A stretch of 50,507 nt of DNA from an uncultured Marinomonas sp. (GTDB lineage: Bacteria; Pseudomonadota; Gammaproteobacteria; Pseudomonadales; Marinomonadaceae), in the NCBI GenBank assembly GCA_947493575.1, contig CANLRQ010000022.1, positions 1-50,507 on the forward strand. Reading direction: 5' to 3'. The position numbers were made by a program, and so were the translations under genes. Under the pieces are notes generated by a model that saw only the letters and a list, made by a program, of their open reading frames with translations, did not search any database and was not told where the DNA came from. Below, one piece after another: positions 18,278 through 26,351 of this stretch (its first letter is position 1; every line of letters begins with the position of its first letter).

Positions 18278-18394
18278 TTATTTTGAAAATAGCGTCCCTA
18301 AATACACGCCAGCAGCCGATACAAGCGCAATTAAACAAAAGATGGCTAAAATAGCAGCGTATTTTTTCAAGGTAGTTTTACGTTGATCTTTCAA
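18278..18394 (-). CDS. Small single-pass membrane protein, 38 aa
   Basis: An unlisted small reading frame: TTG start at 18394 with AGGA 6 bp before it, stop TAA at 18278. The peptide has a basic start (KDQRKTTLKKY), one strongly hydrophobic helix (AAILAIFCLIALVSAAGVYL) and a short tail. The basic end should stay in the cytoplasm. It sits between a family A repeat and a MITE, in otherwise non-coding DNA, so the survival of a clean frame with a good ribosome-binding site argues that it is real. Function unknown. It could be a regulator of a membrane complex, or a type I toxin-like peptide; nothing in the sequence decides. Confidence 0.5.
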   Translation of the reverse strand: MKDQRKTTLKKYAAILAIFCLIALVSAAGVYLGTLFSK

Positions 18395-18443
18395 AGTTAT
18401 TCCTAATGGGGATGGTAGTAATTATGAATCATAACGCTTCATT

Positions 18444-18531
18444 GAGACCTTTGAACGAAGTCATGAGCGATGATAAGACGAGTCTGTTTTTAGTCAAGTA
18501 TTAGCAAGCGTAGTTGTCGTGCAAAGGTCTC
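18444..18531 (+). mobile_element. Family B MITE, short 88-bp form, TSD TCATT
   Basis: Ends GAGACCTTTGAACGA and GTCGTGCAAAGGTCTC, flanked by perfect 5-bp direct repeats TCATT at 18439-18443 and 18532-18536. It lacks about 50 internal bases of the long form; the join lies at ACGAG/TCTG, where a short AG repeat could have mediated deletion. The right target duplication overlaps the stop codon of the haemoglobin gene. Confidence 0.88.
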
Positions 18532-18534
18532 TCA

Positions 18535-18969
18535 TTATTTATACAACATTTCTTCTCTTGTCGGTATTAAACGATCTAATAATTGGTTTTGTAATGTATA
18601 GTTAACTTCTGCTTTATCCATGGCATTAATTAGTAATTCCACAGTTCGATTAAAAGCATTTTCATTAATATTTTGGCCAGCGTGAACATTAAACATATCA
18701 TCCCCAGTATAAGTACAGGGGCCATTGGATTTTACGCATAGAAATTCAGTGAATTTTACCTTAAAGCGAGTGATATTCGACTTTTCAAAAAAAGGATAAA
18801 TAAACTCATCAAAGCTAATTTCCTGAATAAAGAAAGCCGTGATTTCTTCCAACTTCTCTTGTTTACCTAGCTTGTCGTAGAGGGTTGCGTGGTTACTATC
18901 TATGGATGAGCAAGCACTCATTAAATAAGTAACAAAAACTAAAGGTATCGCTCTTAGAAAAATCACCAT
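18535..18969 (-). CDS. Truncated haemoglobin (group I-like) lipoprotein
   Basis: A 144-aa 2/2 haemoglobin fused to a lipoprotein signal (lipobox LMSAC, Cys about 20). The globin part starts TLYDKLGKQEKLEEITAFF, the usual trHb opening, and has the proximal-His region DMFNVHAGQNINENAFN and a FIYPFFEKS segment at helix B/E. A longer frame to 19041 exists, but ATG 18969 restores a proper signal peptide, has GGGG 5 bp upstream, and overlaps the TGA of the DUF3034 gene by 7 bp, which implies translational coupling. Most bacterial trHbs are cytoplasmic, so an exported one is unusual. Its stop codon is bordered by a MITE target duplication. Likely roles are O2/NO binding or electron transfer at the membrane (inference). 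Confidence 0.85.
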   Translation of the reverse strand: MVIFLRAIPLVFVTYLMSACSSIDSNHATLYDKLGKQEKLEEITAFFIQEISFDEFIYPFFEKSNITRFKVKFTEFLCVKSNGPCTYTGDDMFNVHAGQNINENAFNRTVELLINAMDKAEVNYTLQNQLLDRLIPTREEMLYK

Positions 18970-19832
18970 AAATACCCCGTCATTGATATGTACGCTCCTG
19001 TTTGATTTTTTGAACCAGCAATTGATCCTAGATCTACCCAAGCAGCCGTGATATTGAGGTTTTTATTGGGAAAATACGACACAAACACATCTTGCCAATC
19101 GGATTCATTTAGTCCCAAATTATCCGGCTTTTGACGGTACTCCATACCAATAATCCAATGGGGAGATAACATTAAACCCAAAGACCCTTCGAGCATTACT
19201 TGATAACTTGAGTTTTCTTTTCCGCCAAAACCTAATAGACCGAGCTCATTGGCTTTAGTTGCACGAGCAGCCACATTCCAAACAAGATTGTAACCATCCA
19301 ATACACCAACATTGACTTTCGTAGCAGCGAAATAAAAATCGGTACCTGATGCAGAGTTGCTCGCACCCACTGAATCTGCCACAGTCCCATCAACAAGCTC
19401 TTTATATTGAAAGCCAATACTCAATTGTGGATAAGAGGAATAAACAGCATCTCCAGATAAACGTACTTTTGCACCTACAATATGCTGCTCAACTTCTCCC
19501 CCTGTTGATGCATTTGTTAACGCAACTGGAAGATGGAAAACCTGCTTGGCATAACTTAATTCAAGGCGATCATATAAACCAATTGCAGCTCCCTGACTAG
19601 ATAGACGATAATCATCTAGATTTACTGTGGACATAAATACTGAGCCAGATGTTTCTTCTCGGCTATCATATCCAGCGAGTGTAGCCCATGGCACAAGTCC
19701 GCCTCCTCCACTCCCTTCCACTTGTGTCAGACCCGCAGTCGCTAAAAGTTTACCGTCACCAGCAAAGATATTCGTAACCATAAAAAAACTGCCACTCAGA
19801 CACAATACAAAACATAAAAGTGAATTATTCAT
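18963..19832 (-). CDS. DUF3034-family outer-membrane-type protein
   Basis: A 289-aa protein with a signal peptide (about 1-24, cleaved near IFAGDGK) and many alternating beta strands, typical of a small outer-membrane barrel. The segment LTQVEGSGGGGLVPWATLAG is the conserved start of DUF3034, and the chain ends with an aromatic residue (GYLW), as barrel proteins often do. Function unknown. It lies 17 bp after the cupredoxin-like gene and overlaps the haemoglobin gene by 7 bp. The combination suggests a channel or scaffold for a periplasmic redox unit, which is inference. Confidence 0.85.
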   Translation of the reverse strand: MNNSLLCFVLCLSGSFFMVTNIFAGDGKLLATAGLTQVEGSGGGGLVPWATLAGYDSREETSGSVFMSTVNLDDYRLSSQGAAIGLYDRLELSYAKQVFHLPVALTNASTGGEVEQHIVGAKVRLSGDAVYSSYPQLSIGFQYKELVDGTVADSVGASNSASGTDFYFAATKVNVGVLDGYNLVWNVAARATKANELGLLGFGGKENSSYQVMLEGSLGLMLSPHWIIGMEYRQKPDNLGLNESDWQDVFVSYFPNKNLNITAAWVDLGSIAGSKNQTGAYISMTGYLW

Positions 19833-19849
19833 AATAACGCCAATTAGAT

Positions 19850-20518
19850 TTAAAACTTTTTATTAAAACCAGAATGGTGGGTATGCCCTTCGTTAACCTT
19901 ATTATCAAATTCATTCTCTGAAGGGATAAGTTCTAATACTAGCTCTACTTCCCCCTTATCAGAGTCGATAGAATAAATTGATTGCCCAGATCCACTTTGA
20001 ATAGAACGTTCATGCCAGATAGATATATTAGCAAGCCCATCTAATGGCAGAGTAACCTTTCCTTCATCATTGGTTACCCGTGCTATTTCATCGTCTGTGA
20101 CATATATGTATCCAATCATATCATCATGGATATTACAGCCTAAAACGACCAAACCTTCTTTATCAAATAACAAGGGCTTAGTTTGATTGCCTTTATACAG
20201 CTTTAATTCGAAAGCTTTGGCTTCAGAAAAGCTGTAAACACTGTGTCGAATATCATCACTATTAGGAAACAATACAGATTGACCCTTTTGAATAACCAAG
20301 ACTCTAGGAACAAAACTAAAGTCAATCTGATCCATTACAGCAAGAGTTGTATCAGGTTGAGACGACTGTTCTGTATTGATACTTACAACAGCATTAGAAA
20401 CAGGCTGGCCAAGATGATCTATCACAGTAATTTTAGTTTCAGCCATTGCCCAAAAAGACATTAAGCCAGTGCAAATACCAATAGCAAAAAGATAAATCAC
20501 CCGCTTCATTTCAAGCAT
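19850..20518 (-). CDS. Cupredoxin-like (methylamine-utilization-protein-like) periplasmic protein
   Basis: About 222 aa with a signal peptide ending in FWAMA. A plastocyanin-like fold is indicated by FPNSDDIRHSVYSFSEAKAF (His ligand) and GCNIHDDMIGYIYV (Cys and His ligands), spaced as in a mononuclear type-1 copper site; the Met of DDM may be the axial ligand. A C-terminal extension (about 150-222) is rich in beta strands and ends histidine-rich (GHTHH). Proteins of this kind are often labelled methylamine utilization protein without evidence for that pathway, and no mau genes are present here. The frame extends to ATG 20524, but the ATG at 20518 has GGA 6 bp before it. It is followed closely by the DUF3034 gene. 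Confidence 0.8.
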   Translation of the reverse strand: MLEMKRVIYLFAIGICTGLMSFWAMAETKITVIDHLGQPVSNAVVSINTEQSSQPDTTLAVMDQIDFSFVPRVLVIQKGQSVLFPNSDDIRHSVYSFSEAKAFELKLYKGNQTKPLLFDKEGLVVLGCNIHDDMIGYIYVTDDEIARVTNDEGKVTLPLDGLANISIWHERSIQSGSGQSIYSIDSDKGEVELVLELIPSENEFDNKVNEGHTHHSGFNKKF

Positions 20519-20661
20519 AACCATTCCATACTAATATTGAGATTAATCATTAGTATATCGGTTTTTCAGCTAAATTCATCTCAATAGTCCTTTATAGGTC
20601 TCGTAACAATTCCAAAGTGATTACATTTATAAAGAATAGTGAGAATTAAAGTCGGAAAAGT

Positions 20662-21171
20662 TTACTCAACGGTTATTGAGGTCACTTGCCATACTGATCG
20701 ATTGTGAATAATCTCACTGTTTAATTCTGGAAACTCATCAAAAGGGTACACAACAAAAATAGGTCCTTTATCTCTAATACGTAAAGGTTTCCCGTCTTGC
20801 TTCATGGCTAAAATCACATCGTACTTATCCAAGTCTGACATTGGCATACTCGCACTGTAATCATTTAAAGCCGTAATTTTCAGACGACTTCCCTCAGCAC
20901 CAAGATGAGCCAGTAAATCTTTGATAAAAACACCTTCAAATACCGGTGTTCCTTCTGTCCATGGCGTGGTAGTTGTCTTTTTACTTACCCCTATAGCCTC
21001 TATCATAGAACGATCTAACTCAGCCTTGCCACCTACTTGATTGCTTGACTCAATATTCCCCATAACAGTCAAAATAACAGGTCCACTGGGCTTATCTAGC
21101 TCAGCAGAAAAGAGAAAAGTAGATAAAAAGCTTAAGACAAAAATAAGGGTAGTACGTATAAATAATTTCAT
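20662..21171 (-). CDS. Secreted SUOX/molybdopterin-oxidoreductase-fold protein
   Basis: A 169-aa protein with a signal peptide (about 1-23). The pattern PVILTVMGNIESSN, FEGVFIKDLLAHLG, LKITALNDYSASMPMSDL and PLRIRDKGPIFVVYPFDEFP matches the sulfite-oxidase-like domain in a short stand-alone form. The cofactor-binding cysteine of true sulfite oxidases is not visible, so it probably does not bind molybdopterin. Such short forms are found next to sensor kinases or diguanylate cyclases and may act as periplasmic ligand sensors (family knowledge, cautious). It lies 83 bp after the binding-protein gene in the same direction. Ribosome-binding site AGGAG precedes the ATG. Confidence 0.75.
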   Translation of the reverse strand: MKLFIRTTLIFVLSFLSTFLFSAELDKPSGPVILTVMGNIESSNQVGGKAELDRSMIEAIGVSKKTTTTPWTEGTPVFEGVFIKDLLAHLGAEGSRLKITALNDYSASMPMSDLDKYDVILAMKQDGKPLRIRDKGPIFVVYPFDEFPELNSEIIHNRSVWQVTSITVE

Positions 21172-21254
21172 GACACACTCCTAAAATAACGTCCTCAAAA
21201 TAAATATACACTCTATTTATCATTACTTTGTTGTAAATGTGTAACCTAAAACCA

Positions 21255-22325
21255 TTACTGGAGCTCGGGATTCAATTCCAAAGCGTACTCCCACTCTTCA
21301 ATAAATCGTTTTTGTTTTGCAAAATCACGTCCCAATAATAGTTGCTGATCTAATTCAATAACTCTTCTTGGATGAGAAGAATTCAAAGATTGAACATTTT
21401 TCCCTGTCGGCTCCTTAATTGGATAAAGCAAATTTTCAGTTTGCATCATCTTTTGCCCCTGCTCTGAAAGCAAATAATCCAAAAATAGACCGCCATTGGC
21501 CGCCTCTTTCGAATTCTTAGGAATCAAAGCGACTCTCATTAACATCAATGTATAGTCACTAGGGATAAGCATTATCAACCACGGATTGTTTAATACCCGC
21601 TGATATGCGTTCGCTCCAAGTAAGTTATAGCCTAATACAATCCTACCACTTTCAATATCATCAATAATTTCATTGGTACAACAGTAGGTTCTAACTTTAT
21701 GGCTACCAAAAGCTTCTAATAAACGCCCCCATGTTGTATTGGCTTGCCGTGAATCTTGGCTTGCTAATAAATAACCCACACCACCTTTACGAACATCATA
21801 AGTGCCAATTCTTCCTTTAATATCATTACTGTATTTACGAATTGTTTGTAAAAGCTCTTGGCGATTGGTTGGAAATTCAGAATTAGGAAATAAGCCTCGA
21901 TTGGCTACCATCACGATAGGTTCCAATGAAAATGCAAAGACTTGATTTCTCCAAGTTGCCATTGCTGGCAGTTCATCCGTGGTGACAGACTGATAGCGTT
22001 GTGCAAAACCATCGTTTACTAATTTCAGCTGTAAATCCATGGCACTGCTAATTACTAAACCTGCTTTAAGGTGGTCTTTTTCTGCAATCACTCTTTCATA
22101 TAAACCTACCGTGCTCATTTGTTCATATTGAATACTCATGTCTGGGTTCAAAATGATAAAATGCTTAATCAGTGGAGATAAGATTTTAATATCGACGCTT
22201 GAATACAGGGTTAAATGATTTAATGAATCAGGCTCTCCAAACTCATAAATTTCACCCATAGCAAAATGAGGCTTCATCAAACACACAGCTAACAGCAGTA
22301 ATAACTCCTTGATGCTACTTTTCAC
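21255..22325 (-). CDS. Periplasmic ABC-type (Fe3+-like) substrate-binding protein
   Basis: A 356-aa protein with a signal peptide (about 1-24, ending FAMG) and the two-lobed fold of extracellular binding protein family 1 (YSSVDIKILSPLIKHFIIL near the N-terminus; IGTYDVRKGGVGYLLASQDS in the middle; LPI-type end with EWEYALELNP). No permease or ATPase gene is near. Its start overlaps the stop of the sensor kinase by 4 bp (ATGA), so the two are translationally coupled. That arrangement suggests the binding protein presents a ligand to the kinase rather than to a transporter, as in PgtC/PgtB-like systems (inference). Ligand unknown. Confidence 0.88.
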   Translation of the reverse strand: MKSSIKELLLLLAVCLMKPHFAMGEIYEFGEPDSLNHLTLYSSVDIKILSPLIKHFIILNPDMSIQYEQMSTVGLYERVIAEKDHLKAGLVISSAMDLQLKLVNDGFAQRYQSVTTDELPAMATWRNQVFAFSLEPIVMVANRGLFPNSEFPTNRQELLQTIRKYSNDIKGRIGTYDVRKGGVGYLLASQDSRQANTTWGRLLEAFGSHKVRTYCCTNEIIDDIESGRIVLGYNLLGANAYQRVLNNPWLIMLIPSDYTLMLMRVALIPKNSKEAANGGLFLDYLLSEQGQKMMQTENLLYPIKEPTGKNVQSLNSSHPRRVIELDQQLLLGRDFAKQKRFIEEWEYALELNPELQ

Positions 22326-23773
22326 GCGTGTACTCCATAAGGAAAAAGAACTTCAATTGTGGTTCCTTGAGGCTCCGTATCTAAAATAGAGACGGTTCCA
22401 CCATGTCTATCCACAATGTCTTTCACCATAGCAAGCCCAACCCCACTGCCCGCGATTTCATACTGCCCGCGATAAAATCTCTCAAAAACTTTCACTTTGT
22501 CATCATCACTGATACCTACACCATAATCGACAATTTTCACCCCTATAAATGTGTTATTTTGAAAAACATGAATATCTACAGATTTAGAGGTTTCATTATC
22601 ATTCACATGCCGACTATAGCGAATAGCATTATCAATCAGATTCGTTAACATTTGCTGCAACGAAAACTCATCTCCAAAAATAATGGCACGTTCAGTTGAA
22701 GACTCAAAAGACAAATAAATATTTTGCTGTAACGCAGCAACGGCTAAGTCCATACAAATTTGTTTAACCAGACTATTCATCTCAATTTCTATAAGGTCTT
22801 GAGTTTGTAATCGATGGGAAACGACAGCTTGATTCAACAACATAGTAACGGTCTGACTGAGCTTATCACTTTGCAAGACGATTTGTTCTAACGCTTCTTT
22901 TTGCCTTTCAGGCGTTGTTTGATCGCGAGCATTTTCAGCAAGTGCTTTCAAGCTCGTCAGAGGGGTTCTTAATTGATGGGCGGACTCTGCAGTGTAGTTT
23001 TCAAGTTGTTCTAGGTTTCGTTGTAACCGCGCCATGAAGTGGTTAATAGACACTTTTAAATGATGGGTTTCTTTTGGGGTATTGATCGTAATGGGAGTGA
23101 GATCACCGGGCAAACGAGCCTCTAAAACATCTTCAATTCTATGTAATGGACGTAAGACAAAATGACTTCCAAATGTAATTAAAGCAATCGTTACAAATAC
23201 AATAAGCACAACCACTTGTAACGCTCTTGTTGTAATAGAGGAAGCCATTTCTTCACGGGCTAAACGCGTTTGTGCGAGCAATATTCTGATCGTTCCTTGA
23301 GAATTCGCCTCAGTTAGCCCTCTTTCTAGCCAAGCCACTCGAATTTCTTCACCAGAGAAAGTTTTATTATAAAACTGCACTTCTCCTAATTTTGATGGCT
23401 TTGGGGGTTCACCAGATAATTCTTTATAGCCAGTAATAAAACCATTTTCTGAGCTGTCTACTCGATAAAAAATACGATCATCATTTGCTTGAGCTAAAGT
23501 GGAGAAAACAGACCAAGGAATATCAATAGACACTTCCCCTCTCACTAAAACAACGTTCTCATCCATTTGCAAAAGAGCACTTCTTAACAACCTATCATAA
23601 GATAAATCAGCCATCCTTTGGCTGTAATTAAACACAAGGTTAATCGCAATAATAGCGATAATACTAATGATGCCAATACCTGATAAAATAAAACGCACCT
23701 TTAATGAAGGCGCTTGTTTTAAGGCTTGCTCCTCTTCAGTCAGACTTTGGTAATTTGGCAATCTCCGCCACAT
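22322..23773 (-). CDS. TctE-like sensor histidine kinase, orphaned by an IS
   Basis: A 483-aa inner-membrane kinase: TM1 (about 28-50), periplasmic TctE-type sensor (about 51-185), TM2 (about 186-204), HAMP, HisKA with His266 in YTAESAHQLRTPLTSLK, and HATPase (MLTNLIDNAIRYS, DYGVGISDDD, GSGVGLAMV). All catalytic boxes are intact. The start ATG overlaps by 38 bp the end of a response-regulator gene of which only the last 34 codons remain. The kinase therefore lost its cognate regulator and its native promoter, and may be read from the IS end. It is coupled to the binding protein downstream. Confidence 0.93.
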   Translation of the reverse strand: MWRRLPNYQSLTEEEQALKQAPSLKVRFILSGIGIISIIAIIAINLVFNYSQRMADLSYDRLLRSALLQMDENVVLVRGEVSIDIPWSVFSTLAQANDDRIFYRVDSSENGFITGYKELSGEPPKPSKLGEVQFYNKTFSGEEIRVAWLERGLTEANSQGTIRILLAQTRLAREEMASSITTRALQVVVLIVFVTIALITFGSHFVLRPLHRIEDVLEARLPGDLTPITINTPKETHHLKVSINHFMARLQRNLEQLENYTAESAHQLRTPLTSLKALAENARDQTTPERQKEALEQIVLQSDKLSQTVTMLLNQAVVSHRLQTQDLIEIEMNSLVKQICMDLAVAALQQNIYLSFESSTERAIIFGDEFSLQQMLTNLIDNAIRYSRHVNDNETSKSVDIHVFQNNTFIGVKIVDYGVGISDDDKVKVFERFYRGQYEIAGSGVGLAMVKDIVDRHGGTVSILDTEPQGTTIEVLFPYGVHA

Positions 23774-23840
23774 AACCTAGCCCTCTTAATGTGCTAATGA
23801 CTAACGAACTTCCCGTTAATTTTTTTCTCAATCGCCCAAC
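23736..23840 (-). pseudogene. 3' remnant of an OmpR-type response regulator
   Basis: The frame before the kinase start encodes VGRLRKKLTGSSLVISTLRG then LGYVAEIAKLPKSD and TGA at 23736-23738. This is the recognition helix and wing of a winged-helix OmpR/TctD-family regulator. It begins exactly at the inner edge of the IS terminal repeat (23841), so the receiver domain and most of the DNA-binding domain are gone. Confidence 0.88.
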
Positions 23841-23858
23841 GAGGCTGTAGAATTACTC
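23841..23858 (+). repeat. Left terminal inverted repeat of the IS
   Basis: GAGGCTGTAGAATTACTC; inverted copy at 25715-25732. The first G or GA could belong to the flank. Confidence 0.9.
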
Positions 23859-23888
23859 ATTCTCAGCCAGCTTAATTAATTTAAATCC

Positions 23889-23917
23889 ACAATATTTCAC
23901 ATTCTTCTAAGATTCAA
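23889..23917 (-). promoter_or_regulatory. Possible outward promoter inside the IS
   Basis: On the minus strand, TTGAAT (23912-23917) and TATTGT (23889-23894) are 17 bp apart and point out of the element toward the orphan kinase. Each box matches consensus at about 4 of 6 positions, so this is tentative. Confidence 0.3.
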
Positions 23918-24025
23918 TAGGCCATTCGATTTTCAATCATAAATTGCTGATATCGAGCCATAAAGAACATGTGGGCAGGGGTCGAACAGTAAGTGGTAGA
24001 TTAGTGAGAGGGGTTTACCTTTCAG

Positions 24026-25599
24026 TTAATGCAGGCTATTTCTGAGTTTTTCGATGTTATGAACGAGGCAATACATTTTCCATTGAGTATTCACTTTTTC
24101 TTGGCCGCGTAGCGTGAATTTGTTCATGCCTTTATTGACTGTGATGTTGCCAAACACAGGTTCAATTGCACCAAGTCGTTTATCGTATTGTCGCCGCCCT
24201 ATTGGACTGTCTATTTTAACTTTCATTTTGTCGCCATAACTGAGTTTTTTTCGTGACTCATCGTTTTTGAATTGAACTTGCCTTCCTGTTTTTATTGGTG
24301 GCTTTCTCATGCATTGCTGCTGTAGTGGGCAGACTTTACAGTCTTTCAAGTAACCACAGAATCGAGTGTATTGCTGATTATGACTAGTTACATTTACCCC
24401 ACTGCACCACATTTGATTGCCCGCAGGGCAACGGCACGTTTGGGTTGCTTCGTCATAATGAAAATTATCTGATGTGAATAATCTTGGTCTGCCTTTGCTT
24501 CGTTTTAATCGTCGTTTTTCTTGCTCTGTCGCATACGTTTCACTCTCTTTGAAGAGTGGGTTACGCTTTCTGAATTGGTTGTCAGCAATATAACTGTCGA
24601 ACCCACTTTGAGACATAAACTCCAAATTCTCTTCGCTGTTAAATCCACTATCAGCGGTGAATTTAATAGTATGTTCGTTTGGTTGTTTTTCTATAGTGAG
24701 CTTATCAAGTTGCTGCTTTAGTTGAGTAATCGCTGGCACTAAGGTTTGCTGCTCACCAACTGAGCCCCACGTTTGAGCTTGCAATATTATTTGGTGTTTA
24801 TCATCGTTTATTGCAATGCCGTTGTAGCCTTGGATAGTGCCTTTTGACGTGGTCATCTTTGCACTATCTGGGTCAGTTATATTACTTTTTACTGCCTTAC
24901 CTTTACTGCCTACTTTCTCTTGATGGGTTGATAAGAATTTTGTGATTTTATCAGCGCTATTATCCAGTTTTTCTTTTTGTTTTAAATCATGCGCAACGTC
25001 ATCGACACCTAAACTATCTTGTGATTGATGGCGTTCGAGTATGCGCTGACTCGCTCGACATAACTTAGCTTGCTTACGTTCAAGCTCTTCAAACGTACCA
25101 CTCCACTCTTTAGCGTTTGACCCTGTTCGTTAAAAAAGAGAAACAGCCATCAATCGCAAACATATTTCGTCCAATCAACCCTTCACGATCACATATCATC
25201 AGAACTTGCGTAAACAGCGGTTCAATTTGGTCTTTCCTGCTTGTAATGAAGTGTGCAACAAAATGCGCAATAGACGTGTAATGCGGTTGCGCATCCCCAG
25301 ACAAACTCATAAAGGTAATATTCGTTTCACACGCTCTTGCAATACGGCGACTGCTGACCAATCCACGCGAATAACCAAACAAGACAATCTTCAACATTAC
25401 TGAAGGAGGATACGCCGCTGCACCGCCATTATCGTTGTTATACCACTCATCAAAAGACGACAAATCAAGGTGTTTATCAACAATATGGGAAAGCGCGTAC
25501 TCAAATGTACCGGGGGTGATTTGTTGTGCAAAATTAATAGGAATGAATTTACTTTGGCAGGATAAATCAGGTTTGGCTCCCTACATAGAAAAGAGCCAT
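24026..25599 (-). pseudogene. IS1182-family transposase, frameshifted
   Basis: Three frames together make one DDE transposase of about 520 aa. A start MALFYVG at 25599 stops early; the next frame carries CQSKFIPINFAQQITPGTFE through GDAQPHYTSIAHFVAHF to the first catalytic Asp in FAIDGC, then breaks near 25118-25140. The third frame runs from SNAKEWSGTFEELERKQ through ADSGFNSEENLEFMS (second Asp) to GAIEPVFGNI (Glu) and ends at 24026. A zinc-like cysteine cluster (CRCPAGNQMWC, CGYLKDCKVCPLQQQC) is typical of the family. Two frameshifts make it inactive unless supplied in trans. The identity is from the conserved motifs; the family name is moderately sure. Confidence 0.85.
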
Positions 25600-25714
25600 C
25601 ACGTTTAACTCTGAGCGAATAATAGTGATTAGATAACAGACGAACAGCTCAAGCAAGGCTGTTCCTTGTACAAACGGAAAGACATTAAAAAAGAACATGG
25701 AAATGTTGTTTTAA

Positions 25715-25732
25715 GAGTAATTCTACAGCCTC
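25715..25732 (-). repeat. Right terminal inverted repeat of the IS
   Basis: On the minus strand, GAGGCTGTAGAATTACTC, identical to the left end. It is fused in frame to the truncated tctC-type gene, adding 15 or more foreign codons to it. Confidence 0.9.
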
Positions 25733-26137
25733 AACACCGTAATCAGCGCCTAAAGTACCAACCCATTTTACTTGATCAGAATTCATTCCTGGGAATTGAC
25801 CTTGAGCAAGACGAGTTGTTGTCGCTGTACTAGCCGCTACAATCAATCCATCGTCTTTAGCACGTTTACTTACTGTATGAGCAAATGCAACACCGCCACC
25901 TGCTCCACTCATGTTAACAGTCTGAACGTTGCCTTTAATGTATTGTAAATCTACTAATGTTTTGCCAACACTGCGGCAGGTAAAGTTCCAACCACCACCA
26001 GGGTTTGCTGGAGCAATACATTCAGCGGTACGAGATGGCTCATACGCTTGAGCTTGGCCAACTAGAACTAATGTAGAAACAGTACTTGCTACCGCTAATT
26101 TAATAGATGTAGACAATACGGACTTACGATTCAGCAT
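25733..26137 (-). pseudogene. 5' part of a TctC-type (tripartite tricarboxylate) binding protein gene
   Basis: The first 135 codons are intact: signal peptide (ending GQAQA), ECIAPANPGGGWNFTCRSVG, which is the conserved Bug/TctC ligand loop, and WVGTLGADYGV. At codon 136 the frame enters the IS terminal repeat and adds EAVELLLKQHFHVLF before a stop at 25685. About 60 percent of the usual 320-residue protein is missing, as are tctB and tctA, which normally follow. The ribosome-binding site AGGAGA and start remain good, so a truncated exported fragment may still be made. Confidence 0.9.
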
Positions 26138-26267
26138 AGGTTATCTCCTGCTTGTTATTTTTTTTATTTAAGGTACCAGTACTAACTGTATACGTACTAA
26201 TGACAAACAAGATATCGCATCAAACTGTCGCTTACCTGTCATTCACGACTATCTTGATATTATGGAT

Positions 26268-26295
26268 AAAAAAAAGCCCAGAATAAATCTGAGCT
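26268..26295 (-). terminator. Terminator of the class V aminotransferase gene
   Basis: On the minus strand, AGCTCAGA and TCTGGGCT form an 8-bp stem with one G-U pair and a 5-nt loop, followed by a run of seven or more T residues. It lies about 57 bp past the aminotransferase stop. Confidence 0.8.
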
Positions 26296-26351
26296 TCTCC
26301 CTTAGATAACTTTATTTTATAACAAAAACAACCACTTAAAATCGCCTAATA

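Larger units (their letters stand above)
23841..25732 (-). mobile_element. IS1182-like insertion sequence, decayed, with intact TIRs
   Basis: The ends are perfect 18-bp inverted repeats, GAGGCTGTAGAATTACTC at 23841-23858 and its complement at 25715-25732, giving an element of about 1.89 kb. The transposase is on the minus strand and frameshifted. The flanks differ: a response-regulator tail on the left and a tctC-type 5' part on the right. No target duplication is seen for any plausible boundary (left flank CCAACGA, right flank TCAACAC). That pattern indicates that recombination or an adjacent deletion followed the insertion. Confidence 0.88.

Noticed and set aside
19850..20518. Methylamine catabolism
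   Set aside because: Only a cupredoxin-like protein of the kind often given that label is present; no dehydrogenase or mau genes are seen.
25110..25145. Slippery heptamer T TTT TTA in the transposase, suggesting programmed -1 frameshifting
   Set aside because: It is in the right register, but the -1 frame does not continue the transposase and stops about 40 codons on. The downstream half needs a +1 (or -2) shift, and the stretch seems about 10 bases longer than expected, so mutation is the better explanation.
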